64,000 nucleotides of DNA from assembly GCA_963970005.1 (NCBI GenBank), contig CAXAMN010027528.1, positions 261,843 through 325,842 on the forward strand. Direction: 5' to 3'. Of the stretch, positions 47,541-59,057 are shown one piece after another (position 1 is the stretch's first letter; each line of letters opens with the position of its first letter). The stretch is from Durusdinium trenchii (Eukaryota; Sar; Dinophyceae; Suessiales; Symbiodiniaceae). Below the pieces are notes generated by a model. The model was given only the letters and a program-made list of their open reading frames with translations, did no database searches and was not told where the DNA came from. The position numbers and the translations under genes were made by a program.

Positions 47541-49052
47541 TTTTCCATATACATCCTTTACATCCAGCACCACCACCTTCTTCCGTTTCGGTGGTTGTCA
47601 CCAGGTTGCTGGGTCAAAGGTCACCCATTTGCGTTCGACCTTTGTGGGCTCAATGTGCATCGTCACCAGGGACGAATGGCGCCAGTTCGGAGGCATCTCC
47701 TAGGCCGGGATGTTCAAAGGGAGGTGGGGTGGAGGTGCAGGATGAGAACAAAACACACACAACAACATAGAAACAAAGGCATCTCAGGAGAGATGTCTGA
47801 GTTCATTGATATAGGAGATGTACTTCCACTGATACTTCCCAGTTCGAGGAATTCAGTCTGGTTCTCAGAAACCGCCAGTCTCACTCATCCGCACGAACTC
47901 ACTCACCTGCCGAGCTAACCGGGCTCCGAACCCATGAACTCCCTCTGTGGAGGCTCTGCGGCCACATAGTTGGCCATGTCAGTGGTGGTGGTGGAAGGGC
48001 TGAGAGGCTGAGATTTCATCTCGATCTTGACCTCACGAAGCTCAGCTGTCCTAGATCTGAGAGTTTCAAGCAGGGAACTACTGAAGGCTTGTTGGATATG
48101 TCCAGAAATTACACCGAAATCTGGTGAACTCTTGATTCAGAATCGCGGGGCGCGGAATCGGGGAGGAATCAGGGAGTCCAGGGATGCTGACATGAGCCCA
48201 TGTGACTAAGGGGCCAACACGACTAGTCGGTGAAATATCAATGGACCAGTCTTTTGAAGGACTTTCAAGCGTAGTGACCCACTAGGTGCTGCGCTGCTTG
48301 GTGGCCCACAAGTGTAGCCAGATTGGGAGGTTCGCTGTTCAACCCGCCCATCTCTGGTACACCAAAAGGCCAACGACTCGTGACCCAGGTAGTTAAGGCC
48401 TGGCATCAGACTGGATTCCTTTGCCCAGTGACCAATCGATTCTCTTGCGTCTGCAGTTCAACCTCAAATGGTCGAGCAAATCGGCCGACAAAATTGAGAC
48501 CCTTTCCCCAAAGGCTCACATTCCTCTCAAAGCAATACTACGGGTACGTCAAACATGGTCAAGCAATATCAAATCAAGGGAACGAACACAAAATAACACA
48601 TCGCACAAATCGTGTGGGGAATACCCTGCAAAGCCTCGTAGGAGAATAGGCTGGCACCCCAATTCTTGCACCTTGCCATCTAAAATGCATATATTATATA
48701 AATTGTTTATCTACTTATTACATATATCCTGCACCACCCACAGGGTGGTTATTAGATGTTAGATGATGGAAAATACCTCTTCAGGGGGGTCTACATACCA
48801 TTATAAACCACCCGAACTGGGCGGTGCGACCAGTGACCAGATTGACCGTCCGCCCCAGGACCCCGACCGTACGGGCTGCACAGGTTCGATCGTGGGGGGA
48901 TGCGGAAGGTTCGGAGCCGACAGATCGCAGGGTGATTGATTCGTGTGATTTATGTGCTGGGCTTTTTGGAGTGAGTCTGCGCACTCTGCAAACACCAAGT
49001 GCATGCTGCATGCTGTGCTTTTGCTGTCGAACACGCAAAGCATTGCTAGTGG
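47541..49052. other. No firm gene
   Basis: Scattered short frames only. There is a coding-like patch at 47640-47700 on plus without borders, and AT-rich sequence at about 48685-48730. Confidence 0.35.
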
Positions 49053-49757
49053 ATGCACACTTTTGCCATCCGAATCCCAGGAGCCTCAGTAATGACCCAC
49101 TTTTCTCCAAAGGCAAGCTCCCAAAACAAGCCTGGGTGGCCGCAGGTGTTCAGAATCGATCAAAAGCGTTTCCGTCCGTCTCGCCTGAAACTCCTTCCCC
49201 AACGCAAACAAGCAAACCCGTTGGATCCCGTTGGCAACCCAAACAGAACTAGTTGTGAAGGCGGGTACGACCCACTCCGGGACGACTCACAACATCTCCT
49301 CGATTTGGAGGGATCCAGGTTTCATGAAGCAAACGTGGAAGAAATCTGTGCTGATTTATTCTGGTTCGGTGGGATGCCCTCCCGCTGTTCAAACCTGATC
49401 AAGGGGCTACTCAGCTACTCGGTACAAATGTCAGGATCATATTCCTCTGTGGAAGCACGCAGGAACCCAGCACTTGAGTGCCAGGTCATTGTCCCCACCC
49501 CAAAGGATGCTTTGCGTGATGTTGCGTGTCATGAAGGCCTCCACGGCTGCAACTTCATTGCTAACACCCAAACACAGAATTCTTCAATGGCCTCTTCCTG
49601 CCACTCATTCCCGTTAATCATCCCGGTGGAATGGACTTTTGGGGATTCCCACTTGCAATTCCTGCAACGAAACTCTCTTCCCAACATCTGCAATTCCAGA
49701 GAACACCACATGTCTTGCTACAATTTCCCCATCCAAATGCACCAGGCCATCACATAA
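49053..49757 (+). CDS. 234-codon ORF, doubtful
   Basis: The frame is open for 705 bases. Its middle (DSQHLLDLEGSRFHEANVEE, ICADLFWFGGMPSRCSNL) looks protein-like, while the ends do not. No motif is recognised. It ends directly before an AT-rich tract. It may be an exon fused by chance to open flanks. Confidence 0.28.
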   Translation: MHTFAIRIPGASVMTHFSPKASSQNKPGWPQVFRIDQKRFRPSRLKLLPQRKQANPLDPVGNPNRTSCEGGYDPLRDDSQHLLDLEGSRFHEANVEEICADLFWFGGMPSRCSNLIKGLLSYSVQMSGSYSSVEARRNPALECQVIVPTPKDALRDVACHEGLHGCNFIANTQTQNSSMASSCHSFPLIIPVEWTFGDSHLQFLQRNSLPNICNSREHHMSCYNFPIQMHQAIT

Positions 49758-49789
49758 AAATCCAAATACAGAACTGAACTAGTATAAAC

Positions 49790-49868
49790 AGTATGTATAT
49801 ATTAATAATATATATTATACCATTATATTACATATATATATATATGATTATATAATATATATATGCAT
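49790..49868. repeat. AT-rich microsatellite tract
   Basis: TATATA and TAATAATATATATTA-type sequence with several self-complementary parts. Confidence 0.85.
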
Positions 49869-50474
49869 GATGCATGCCTTAAGCGGTGTTTGTGTCTTTT
49901 TTGAGGTGCTGCACCTTCTCCGCTGTCTTCTCTCCGATATGAAATTCCGAGAGGCTTCCGTCGCCGCGGCCGGCTTCGACGATGCGGCCGGTGCCACGCT
50001 CCACCGCCTGCAAAGAAATGACGTAGTCAATGAACCATCCTCGGTGATCGTCTGAATCGGTGAATTGGTATTCATGGTCCACGGTGGCATTTTGGGATGG
50101 TGAAATGATGGAATTGGTCCTTTGCTACTTGCCGGAATAGCTTTAAGGAACTTGGGAGACAAATGATTGATGCTGTTTTGACACCAATGAAGGGCATGAT
50201 AGTTTGTTTCTCCACCTGACAGGATTGGGGTAGATAGATTCTAGAGTAGACAACCCACCCTATCGTGACCTCAGCTGCAGGGCATAATCACCCAGCGCAT
50301 GGCCAGTCTAATGACAAGCAATTCACAATGATAAACACACACACACACCAAACACGCAAAATGGCACAACGACAAACAAACAATGGGCGCACGTTTAATT
50401 TTGGATTTTTGCATTTTTCGGATTTTTCAAAAACTTTGGAATAGAGCAGGTTGATTATTAGTACACCAGATGGA

Positions 50475-50710
50475 AAAGGTTAGAAAGCAAACAGATGGAA
50501 AACAAAAGCAAAAAGTGAAAGGATAACAGCTGCCAAGCAGAAAAGCAACAAAAGCAAAGAGCAGAAAGACAAAAACACAAAAAGCAGAAAAGCAGCAGAA
50601 GCAGAAAAGCAGCAAAAGCAGAAAAGCAACAAAAGCAGAAAAGCAAAAGCAGAAAAACAACAAAAGCAAAAAAAACAGCAGAAGCAGAAACGCAGCAAAA
50701 GCAGAATCTG
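50475..50710. repeat. AAAGCAGAAAAGCAGC-type minisatellite
   Basis: Units of 9-18 bases built from AAAAGCAG, AAAGCAAC and AAAACAAC repeat imperfectly over about 230 bases. Minus-strand open frames (Phe/Leu/Cys-rich, seemingly hydrophobic) come from this repeat and are not genes. Confidence 0.85.
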
Positions 50711-51123
50711 ACAACAACAAACTCAAAAGACAAGCACGAAAAAAAACGCCCCTCCACAAACAATTGACACACGCATACGCAATGACACACACACCATCAC
50801 ACACCAAACACAAGCACAAAACACGTCCTGGTCTCGCCAGTGGCACGACCCATGGATTCTTGCCCGATGGAAAAACAGTAGCCAACAAGCAAATAAAGGA
50901 AACAACTCCCAAACGCTTCATGTATGGCATATTTACATACATTGGATGTTTTTGGATGTAGGTATATATATATATAGAGAGAGAGAGAGCGGGGGGGCTG
51001 TGAGAGTGCTGTTAAGTGTTTTTAAAAGTGATTGGTGTCATTTGATGCTCAAGATATGCAAAGATGCTTGTTTTCACTCCAGGGCAGAAGATACCACTCT
51101 ACTTTAAAAAAAGATATTAGCTC

Positions 51124-54100
51124 TCACTTCTTCACCTTCATGGACTTCATGGAGCACTTGTAGGGCTTAGATTTCTTGCTCGTCTTGGCAGACGAGGTAG
51201 GATGAAGGTAGCCGGCCTTGTTCTTGGCGATTGCTTCATTGTGCCTTTTTGCCATATTGAGAAGAAAGCACGTGTGACGGTTGGCCTTCATACCATTCAT
51301 AATGGCAGCAAAATTGCGGAACCAAGCGAAGAAGACTTGCTCACAAATGCTGGTGTTCTCCTTGGCAATGCGAGCTCGTAGCTTGCGCTTGACGCCTAAG
51401 GGAAGCAGTCGGTTCATGAATAAGATGTATTTGTTAGTGACATTAAAATAAAGAATTTTGTAGGATACAACAATCCAAGAGACGTGGGTTGCATGGACAG
51501 GCTTTGGAATGACCATAGGCATGGAAGTTATCGATGGCATAGAAGCTGATCTGGTTCAGGTTCTCATTTCTGATTGCCATGGATTTCACTGCGCATGCAC
51601 GGTCGTAGACCAAGCAATCCAGCTTAGGATAAAGCCATAGCACATTTTCAACTGTCGACACTGCCATGTCATTATTCTCTGGCTCATACATAGGCTGCAT
51701 GCTAAGAATGCGTCCTGTCTTGGGATCGCACCCCATCGTCCAGCCATTGGGGTGGTGTCCCGGTGTCCCACTGTGAGCTCTGACTTGCGAGGTCGGCCGG
51801 CACTTTTTTGGGAGCCTGCTCGCATTGCAACTTCAAGTTTTGACACCCATCAATCACAATAGTTTTCACCTTGTTCCGATTGGAAGGAAAGACCGAGCTG
51901 CGACAAAAGGCATCGTAGATGTCAAGATGCTCATCAGTGACTTGCTTGTCGATGCAGATGTCCATGTGTAACGTCAATGGTTCCAGCTCTCGGACGGCCA
52001 TGAAGTGGAAGATTGCAGAAGCATGAAGCTTGCGAAAGACATACACGATGTGGGCCTCATCATTTGCGTGCACTGTATGGTAAGCGTGTGCGACTGCATG
52101 ACTGGAAAGATGCCCTCGAAAGAGAAGCTCCTCATGATACTGCAAGTACTTCACAGTAAATCTTTTCTTGAATTCACAAAAATCACTCCATGGCTCTTCA
52201 AAGCATCCACTTCCAAAACATTTTTTTACTTCCGCTGCCCCAAAGGTAGTTGAAGCCGTAGCATGTGCGGCACACTCTTGAGGAGCATTGCTTTTGTTCA
52301 TGAACCACACGAATTGGCCCGCCCAAGTCATACAGCACGGCTTCCACAGAGGTATGTAAAGTCAAAGAGCCATTGCATCCCTTGCGCGCACACTTCTCCA
52401 AGGGGCATGCATACACTGCAAGAGGATCTGCTTGAGCTGGCCGCTTGTGACAAGCACTGGCACCTCCGATTGGACCATGTGAGAGACTGGCGGCATGAGA
52501 CTGTTTGCAAAGGTAGTAGAATGTGAAAACGGAATTGCTGAACATGTCCATGACCAATCCTGGAGCGAGCGTATCCACGCAGTCACCATCTTTGCGGAGA
52601 ATCCTGCCCTCAAGCACTTGGAGTGCAAAGAAATGGCTAGCTGCTAGCTCCTTGGTCATAGACAACATACTGTCCATCTGGGAGACGGAGTCGGGACTGC
52701 TTCTCACAAAGCTGAATCCCAAAGGGTTGAAGCAAACTGTTTCCATAGGAAACAGAAAAAGGGCCATCCTTGTCACACGTCACAGGCAAGCCAAGATTCC
52801 GCAAAGCGACGATGAGACAGACATCCTTGTACTTCTCATCCAAACCGCTGCCACCAACAAAGTCATCTGGCAAAGAGCTTTGGTCTTCATCTGGAGCTTC
52901 TCCGACTGGTGGCATGAAGTCGTCTTCTTCGTCACCTTCCAGTGTATGGAAGCGGGGGTTGGGCACTGGCGCGCCACACTTGGGCAGCGCAATGACGCTG
53001 GAAGCTGGCTCTGACAACCTGGCATGCTTTTTGGCTGGAGATGGTGAGTCGAGCTCAATAGGTGTCGAGGGACCTTTCTTCAGTTTAGAGACTGCATTCT
53101 CAAACTTTTCCCTTTTGATTTGGCGGTTCATCTCTTCACTGGTGAGCAAAGATGGAGAGACTTGCACAGGGTCGCTTGGTCCACCAAACAAGCTAGGACC
53201 TGTGATGGTCACTGTGCGGGGCACTTTTTCACCTTGAAGCAAACGACGAAGAAGCTCTTGTGACCACATAGTATCTTCAAGGAAGCCTTGCGGTAAGTCA
53301 TGGACGCATGGGTTACGCTTGTAGGCATGGAAGATGGGCTTGTACTGTGCAGCAAGCAAGTCCTTCGGCTGGTTTGCTGGCCAACCAATGAAGGGCACGT
53401 TGGTCTTGTCAGTGCCGGCCACTCGATGGTAGACACCATTTTCCGACAGGACTATGATGTGTGTGCGCGCCAAAATGGCTGACATGTCTTCTCTCTCATC
53501 GATGCTACTGAAAGAAGGCTTGATAATTTTCAAAAAGGTTTCATAGTCAGCCTCCCAGCATCCAGATGTCTGCATGCGTTGAAAAGCATTGTCCTCGTAA
53601 GTGTCATACGCATTGTTGCAGGCGTGCCCGCGGAAGAGTATCTGGCCCACACCGTGGCATCTTCTTCCTTAGTTAGTACACTGGTTGTTGATGCACGGTT
53701 TTCCTTGAAGAAAAGTATATAAGCAAATAAGTCCATTTACGTGAAGACAGCATGTATGGAAATGCATTGCGCTAACGTAACTAGACGAGACACAGAGGGG
53801 TTCAGAAAGGCTTTCAAAAACGAGGAATCCATCTTCTGCAGCATGCCATCATCAAAAACTCCGGGCTTGAATTTGGTAATGGGCTCTGCCTTGAAGAAGT
53901 CAAGGTGCTTTTCTGTTACCACTGAAGGTGTCAAGTCATCTTGGCGGTCTGCAAGTGTGATTTCATACTTGGATTGTGCGAAGAGCACAGTCTTGGATCC
54001 CAGCGACTTGCCAGTGCGAGACCTGCCAAACCACGTAATTGAGTGTTGGCGCATAGTCGGAAGCATATGCACAAGCACATCGTCTAAGAACCAAGAAACG

Positions 54101-54940
54101 AAGCTCCTGAGAGTCAAGGGCCAATACTCTAAAGTCTTTGCGTTCTGACGGCCTCTCATATGGTTGTACAATGCCTCCTTGACCTTTCCTTCATTCCATC
54201 CCTCAAGAGGTCCACCTGGAGTATTGACTTGCTCATCTGTCCACTCCATGACTTGGCTCTTGTTTTTGGAGCGGGGACCCTTTTCACAAATGAAACGATA
54301 ACCAAGTTCCCGTGCTTGTTGGTCTAGGGTGGCCTTCTTTTCAAACTTTGGCTTGATGGTCCACAGACGCAACTGCATGCCTCCCATGCGATCCATCATG
54401 TAATTCAAAGCCATCAGTGCCACACGCACGTGCTGACCCCAATCAAATTTGAAGGCGCTGCCTTGACATGTTTCCAGACACTCCTTCGATGTGAGCTTGT
54501 TTCTGTAAAGGTAGACGTGCTTCACAATGTTCACAAACTTTACTTCTTGATTGGGAGGGAATGCAGCTGGTAGCACCACGATTTGAAGACTGTACGGCAC
54601 GGTAGGTTCTTTCTTCACACAGAAAGGCGCAGGCAATTCACTGTACTTCTCTTGGATCAACAGGCGGTACCAAGTGTTGTCTAGAAAGTCCTGAGTAGCA
54701 TTCAGCTGGACATTGCAGATGATATCGGCATATTGTTCAAGCTTGCCACCTGTGGAGTCAACATTACGAAGTGGAAGGTCACCGAGAAAAACATCACCGA
54801 CAGGACTTAAAGTGGCGACGCTCTGGCCCAATGAGCTTTAGGCCATTGACCTGTCCACATGCCTCTGCGAAAGTGAGTGCTCCATCTTGGTCGCCAAGAT
54901 CTCGATTGAAGCCATCACCAGCATTTAGTTCAAGTGACAT
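51124..54940 (-). pseudogene. Composite transposon gene: SF3-like helicase, Cys protease, CxC/KDZ-like transposase; three frameshifts
   Basis: Four exons join in phase: 54940-54802, 54749-53787, 53667-51484 and 51395-51124. Introns are 52, 119 and 88 bp, all GT-AG|G. With three small frameshifts repaired in concept, the product has 1,182 residues. In order: Walker A GRSRTGKS (about 289) and Walker B GVFDD (about 340), then ARTHIIVLSENGVYHR, resembling SF3 motif C and the arginine finger; an acidic linker; DVCLIVALRNLG (Cys about 652) and ASHFFALQVLEGRI (His about 710), the Cys/His pattern of an OTU or Josephin-like protease; a cysteine cluster (ACPLEKCARKGC, CSSRVCRTCYGFNY); then VIDGCQ (Asp about 971), HPNGWTMGCDPKTGRI, VYDRACAVKS (Asp about 1052), NFHAYGHSKACPCNP and SICEQVFFAWFRNFA (Glu about 1111), the D-D-E layout of KDZ-type transposases with CxC modules. 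Terminal repeats were not found. An alternative first exon (ATG at about 55009, donor GTAAGT) is possible. Confidence 0.72.
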
Positions 54941-57456
54941 CGAACCAAAGCCAATGGTGCAACTTACTAGCAAAACACAGATCAAGGCTTGAGAGTAGAA
55001 GCTTGCGCATTGCTATTGCAAGGCAAAGGCATTAACATATATTTGAATCGTGCTGAAAAAAACACATAATTAAAAACAAACGAAAAATAACCGGAAAAAA
55101 AAAAACAGTTCTGGGGAAGTCTTGAGGAAAGGGGGGGTCCAGCCAAGAGTCTCTGAGATTTTTTTTTTGGTTTTCCCACGTTTTATTTTTATTTTGTTTT
55201 TTAAACACATTTTTCTGTTTGTTTTCAATGTTTTTTTGTTTCTCTATACTTTCTCGAGACTTCTTCTTCTCCATCGCCCTCTCAAGAGTTTAGCCGGTTT
55301 GTGTTTGTTTTCCAGTGCAAAGGACATTGAGGCAGCTTTCACAGACACATAGCATGAATGCAGGCCACAGTGTAAAGTTTATAGCACATAGATGGAAGTA
55401 GGCAGCAAAAACACATAAAATACGCACTCTGGTGGTCCCCTGTTCTGTATATATATATATATATATAATGTTTATAGTATTATACATATGCTATATATAT
55501 ATATTTATGCATGGAATGCCCGGCGCTAATTTGACAACACCAAACAAAAGCACAAGAAAACTGAACAAGAGACGGGAACAAACGACAACAAACAAACGAC
55601 AACAAACAACAGAGATCAACAAACACCCACATTGGTAAGACAAACGCAACAACAAACAACACCCAATGGCAGCACACATAATCACTTTCTTACACCGCCG
55701 CATGGACAGCGTTCATATTGGAACAAAAATTGACAAACCTGGATGGGTGGGTTTGTAGCTCAACGTAGAGGAATTTGTATCAATCTTCTTTGAGCTACTG
55801 CAAGCTCCATTTCAATGACACACCTCTTTAGCAATTCATCACCCTGTGGTTGATCATCATGTCATGTATGCCGTGTGCCATTCTGGCAAACATAACACAG
55901 CACTCCAGAAAAAGGTACGCTGCAGCTGCAGACTTCCAAACCATTTAATGGCTCGTATTATTATTATAGTTAATGTAGGTCGATCCCCAATGGCTGGTTG
56001 AGGCCCGACGGCTCAGGATAGGCCTGCTTCCTTCTGCCATGCATGAAGAGGTTCAATCAACCGGCTGTGGGGTACGAACCTTTGATACCCTCATTGCCCT
56101 CTCTCTCTCTGGCACACTGCCACACCCACCCCGGCAACACTGCTGTGGGCTCAACATGGCTGAGCCCATTATCTTCTATTGCAACAGTAAACAGCAAATG
56201 TAATTACGAGCTATGACACATTCCAACAGGTCTCTTGCGTCGTGCTGGCTCTTCAACCAGTGATGTAACTTGATGTATTTCCTATGTATTAACTGGGGTG
56301 AGCACCCAGAAGGCCTCTGGCAAACACTTGACACATGCGTGCATTCCTCAGGTGGGCGCGCCAACAAATGGTCCAAAACATCTACACATGCGTCATAGAA
56401 ACATACGTCCATACAACAAAATGAACAATCACATCCAAACCCTTCATCCCATGATAAGTCATATGATACCCTATTCGGACCCCATTCGGGCCCCAGCCCC
56501 ATTCCCATCCATTCGCACGTCTCCGCTCCGTCAGTCGCGACTCCGTCCAAGGTCCAGCCATGCGCTGCCACACGGACGGAGGCGCCCAGGGTGATCCCGT
56601 CATAGGCCGGCCGGTCCACTGGTGCACGGTTCTCTTCCCACAGCTTCCTGGTGCACGGCTTCCGCCCGGCTTCCGCGGCTTCGGCGGAAGCCGCGGCGCC
56701 GAACGGTTCGGCGAGTTGACCAGCTGGGTGGAGCCGGTTTTGGGGCGGTTGGGCCAGAGTGAAGAATGGGAGTTGACAAGACTGATGGATGGGATGGGAT
56801 GGGATTGGATGGGATGGATGGATGGATGCATCTATTATATCATATAAATCTTTGATGTATTACTATATATTCACGACGCTCGGTGCCACGGCGCTGGGTG
56901 AGTTCGCCCCACAAAGTTCCAGCTTTCACACGGACCGAATTGGGCGTCCAGCCCACCACGCCTTAGTTGGGCCACGACGACTTGGCGACGGTGTCTTTGG
57001 ACTTGCTTTAATAGACTCGAGTGGGAAGATTGAGCGGTCAGTCAAGGGCTATATTATATATATATGTGTGTGTTTTAATTGCTGAATTTATTTGTATATA
57101 ATATATACTTATATAGTTTGTAGAGCTCCAATTGCTTTCTTTTGGAGTGGGTTGGAGAACCCTGAACGCCCAAAACAATGGCAAGAAAACAAGGCGAGTT
57201 GAAGGGTGTCACAACAGCAACTGCCCCGGTTGAGGCCAACCAAAATTGACACGGTCCCGCATTTCTCGTGAAAACCCACCTCAGTTCCTATATCAGAAGC
57301 ATGGCAACGCGGTGGATTCTGAACCTGTGAGAGCCGTGAAGACTGCACTGGCTGCTTGGGGCATGAAGACTGAACAGTCGATCACAAAAAATCAGACCCT
57401 AGGGATCCAAGTACCTTCTCAGAAGTTGATTGAGGACACTCTTATGTAGGTTTTGA
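54941..57456. other. Upstream flank of the composite element; mostly non-coding
   Basis: It contains T-rich and A-rich runs (55080-55250), an AT microsatellite at about 55446-55506, ACAAC-rich sequence (55560-55640) and a pentanucleotide repeat (56784-56828). A minus frame at 56600-56460 (ITLGASVRVAAHGWTLDGVA, TDGAETCEWMGMG) is GC-rich and might be an exon, but neighbouring frames compete. No inverted terminal repeat matching the 3' side of the composite gene was seen. Confidence 0.4.
56784..56828. repeat. GGGAT/GGAT microsatellite
   Basis: GATGG units (GGATGGGATGGGATGG..., then GGATGGATGGATG) run without interruption. Confidence 0.9.
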
Positions 57457-57500
57457 GGGTCCAGTCGTACCGAACCTGAGGTACGGTACGACTGGATCCC
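57457..57500. repeat. Hairpin, GGGTCCAGTCGTACCG family
   Basis: GGGTCCAGTCGTACCG (57457-57472) pairs with CGGTACGACTGGATCCC (57484-57500) with one small gap. Related motifs occur at about 9895-9945 and 438-477. Confidence 0.75.
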
Positions 57501-57532
57501 TAGAGAGATATAACTACACTGATCTCGCTCAC

Positions 57533-58349
57533 ATGCCGTCTTGCTGTCTTTCCGAAGCGAGACACCCGACCAATAGGCGCCCAAGGCAATGGACTTCTCC
57601 TCCGCAGGTGCCGTGATTCCTGCCAGGTGGTACATCCAGGCATCACCCACCTGCGCAGGAAGAAGACGTTGAGTGCGAGACTGCGAGCTGAACAGCGCCC
57701 GCTTCGCTGGGTCGAACGCCGGACTGGACCTTCGGACGGGACCTAAACGTATAGACGGTGCATGACCCAACTGGCCAAAAGAACGACCAAACCTCGGAAA
57801 AAACAACACCGATGAGGATACAAACACCAGGACAACCTATACCGCCCATGTCAAACAGAAGGGGAGAACGGATTAAACACAAATATATAAAGCAATCAGG
57901 TCTTTTGCATCAAACATAGTTGTTGGCTCGTGTTGGTTGTGACTGCATGCCCACTCCACTGGTTTGCACCTCCCAACTGCAAATAACTGCAGCACGACGG
58001 GTTTCGTTCAACGGACAGGGCACAGCAATGGGAGGCTTGTCAGACTTCAGGAGATCCACGATTTCGTCCATCGAGGAAGGCTCAGCCACAGGCCATTTCC
58101 TGAGGAAACAACAGGCTATACACACATAGAATAGAGCTCAAATGAGCACAAGTTCAGAAGCTCCAAGCATGCATCAATTGATATATCCATGAGGAGACAC
58201 ACACACACACACACACACACACACTTAGCACAACTTGCAAAATGCTCCGAACAACGACGCTTGATTCTTCCAGGCTTCCCCATGCGCATGCGACGCCGAA
58301 GGCTTTGGGAGAAACCAGCACGGACAAAGTAGCATCCCACGAAGAAGAC
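57533..58349 (-). CDS. Three-exon part of an unrecognised gene
   Basis: Exons 58349-58225 (after CTTGAG|G; the donor is the first GT of a GT microsatellite), 58099-57916 (after CCTCAG|G, donor GTTTGA) and 57650-57533 (after TGCGCAG|G, donor GTGAGC) join in phases 2, 0 and 1. The product reads VFFVGCYFVRAGFSQSLRR, MRMGKPGRIKRRCSEHFAS, KKWPVAEPSSMDEIVDLLKS, DKPPIAVPCPLNETRRAAV, ICSWEVQTSGVGMQSQPTR, VGDAWMYHLAGITAPAEEKS and IALGAYWSGVSLRKDSKTA. Composition, borders and phases all support a real gene. No domain is recognised. If the second exon were not spliced at 57915 the message would end two codons later at TGA, which is the main alternative. Confidence 0.55.
58199..58224. repeat. AC/GT dinucleotide microsatellite at a splice donor
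   Basis: Thirteen AC units on plus, read as GT on minus. The first GT on minus is the donor of the preceding exon, so the repeat starts the intron. Confidence 0.9.
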
Positions 58350-59057
58350 CTCAAGCGGCCCATTGAAGCAAAGAATGATACAGAATGGTAACCCTCAATA
58401 GCCACCAAGCCGTCACTAGCCGCCGAAAGCAAGCAAAAAAACAGCTATAAAGTATCCCAACCTTACCAAATATGGATGTCAAAGGCTTCAAGCATGTTCA
58501 AAACGGGTGGGTCGAACCCTTTGAGGCACCCAGGGTTTGGATGGCGTCGGCATTTACTTTGGTTCTCCTCTCTTCTTGGCCCTTCTGGAAGATGCGAGCT
58601 TGGACATGCTTTCTTGCAGACTCCCTCGAGCAACATCTGCTATACGTGTGGTGGGTAAATCCATGTCTCACATGGCACGTGTTCCAAAAAGTGAACACGT
58701 TGTGTTTTCGATGGTTTTTCTTCTTTTTCCCTCCCTCTCGCTCCCTCGTTCTCTCTCAGCAGGTCGTCTGGCTACCACCCCTAGCCGTCCCACACACTTC
58801 GACAATTGTATTCAGTTAGCTCAATTTCTCCGATGGGAAGGAAGGTGAAGAACCGCAAGGCGAAAAAGTCCGGTGACTTGAATTGTTGAAAAAATGTTTC
58901 ACTCGCGCGGCTGGCTGCAGTTCATAAGCGGCTGAGACCTGTTGTGGGGTGGAATACATGAAGAACCATGAAACAACACGCGGAAGAGTGGGGTGAACAG
59001 CTTGTGCAAAAGTTGTGTGGCAGGTACACACCAAAGCGTCCTTTGGTGCTTCCCCTG
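58350..59057. other. Downstream flank of the retroelement; no firm gene
   Basis: Plus-strand frames at 58470-58850 are open but have no exon-like borders or recognisable motifs. The 3' untranslated end of the retroelement should lie here; no poly-A tail or terminal repeat can be fixed. Confidence 0.35.

Noticed and set aside
48880-48900. GGTTCGATC as a possible tRNA B box
   Set aside because: No acceptor stem, anticodon arm or A box can be built around it.
50427-50942. Hydrophobic Phe/Leu/Cys-rich minus-strand ORF resembling a membrane protein
   Set aside because: The apparent membrane segments are translations of an AAAGCAG minisatellite.
50960-55510. Terminal inverted repeats for the composite transposon
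   Set aside because: The sequence just outside both ends of the gene was compared by eye; AT and GA microsatellites are present, but no matching inverted ends, so no element boundary is claimed.
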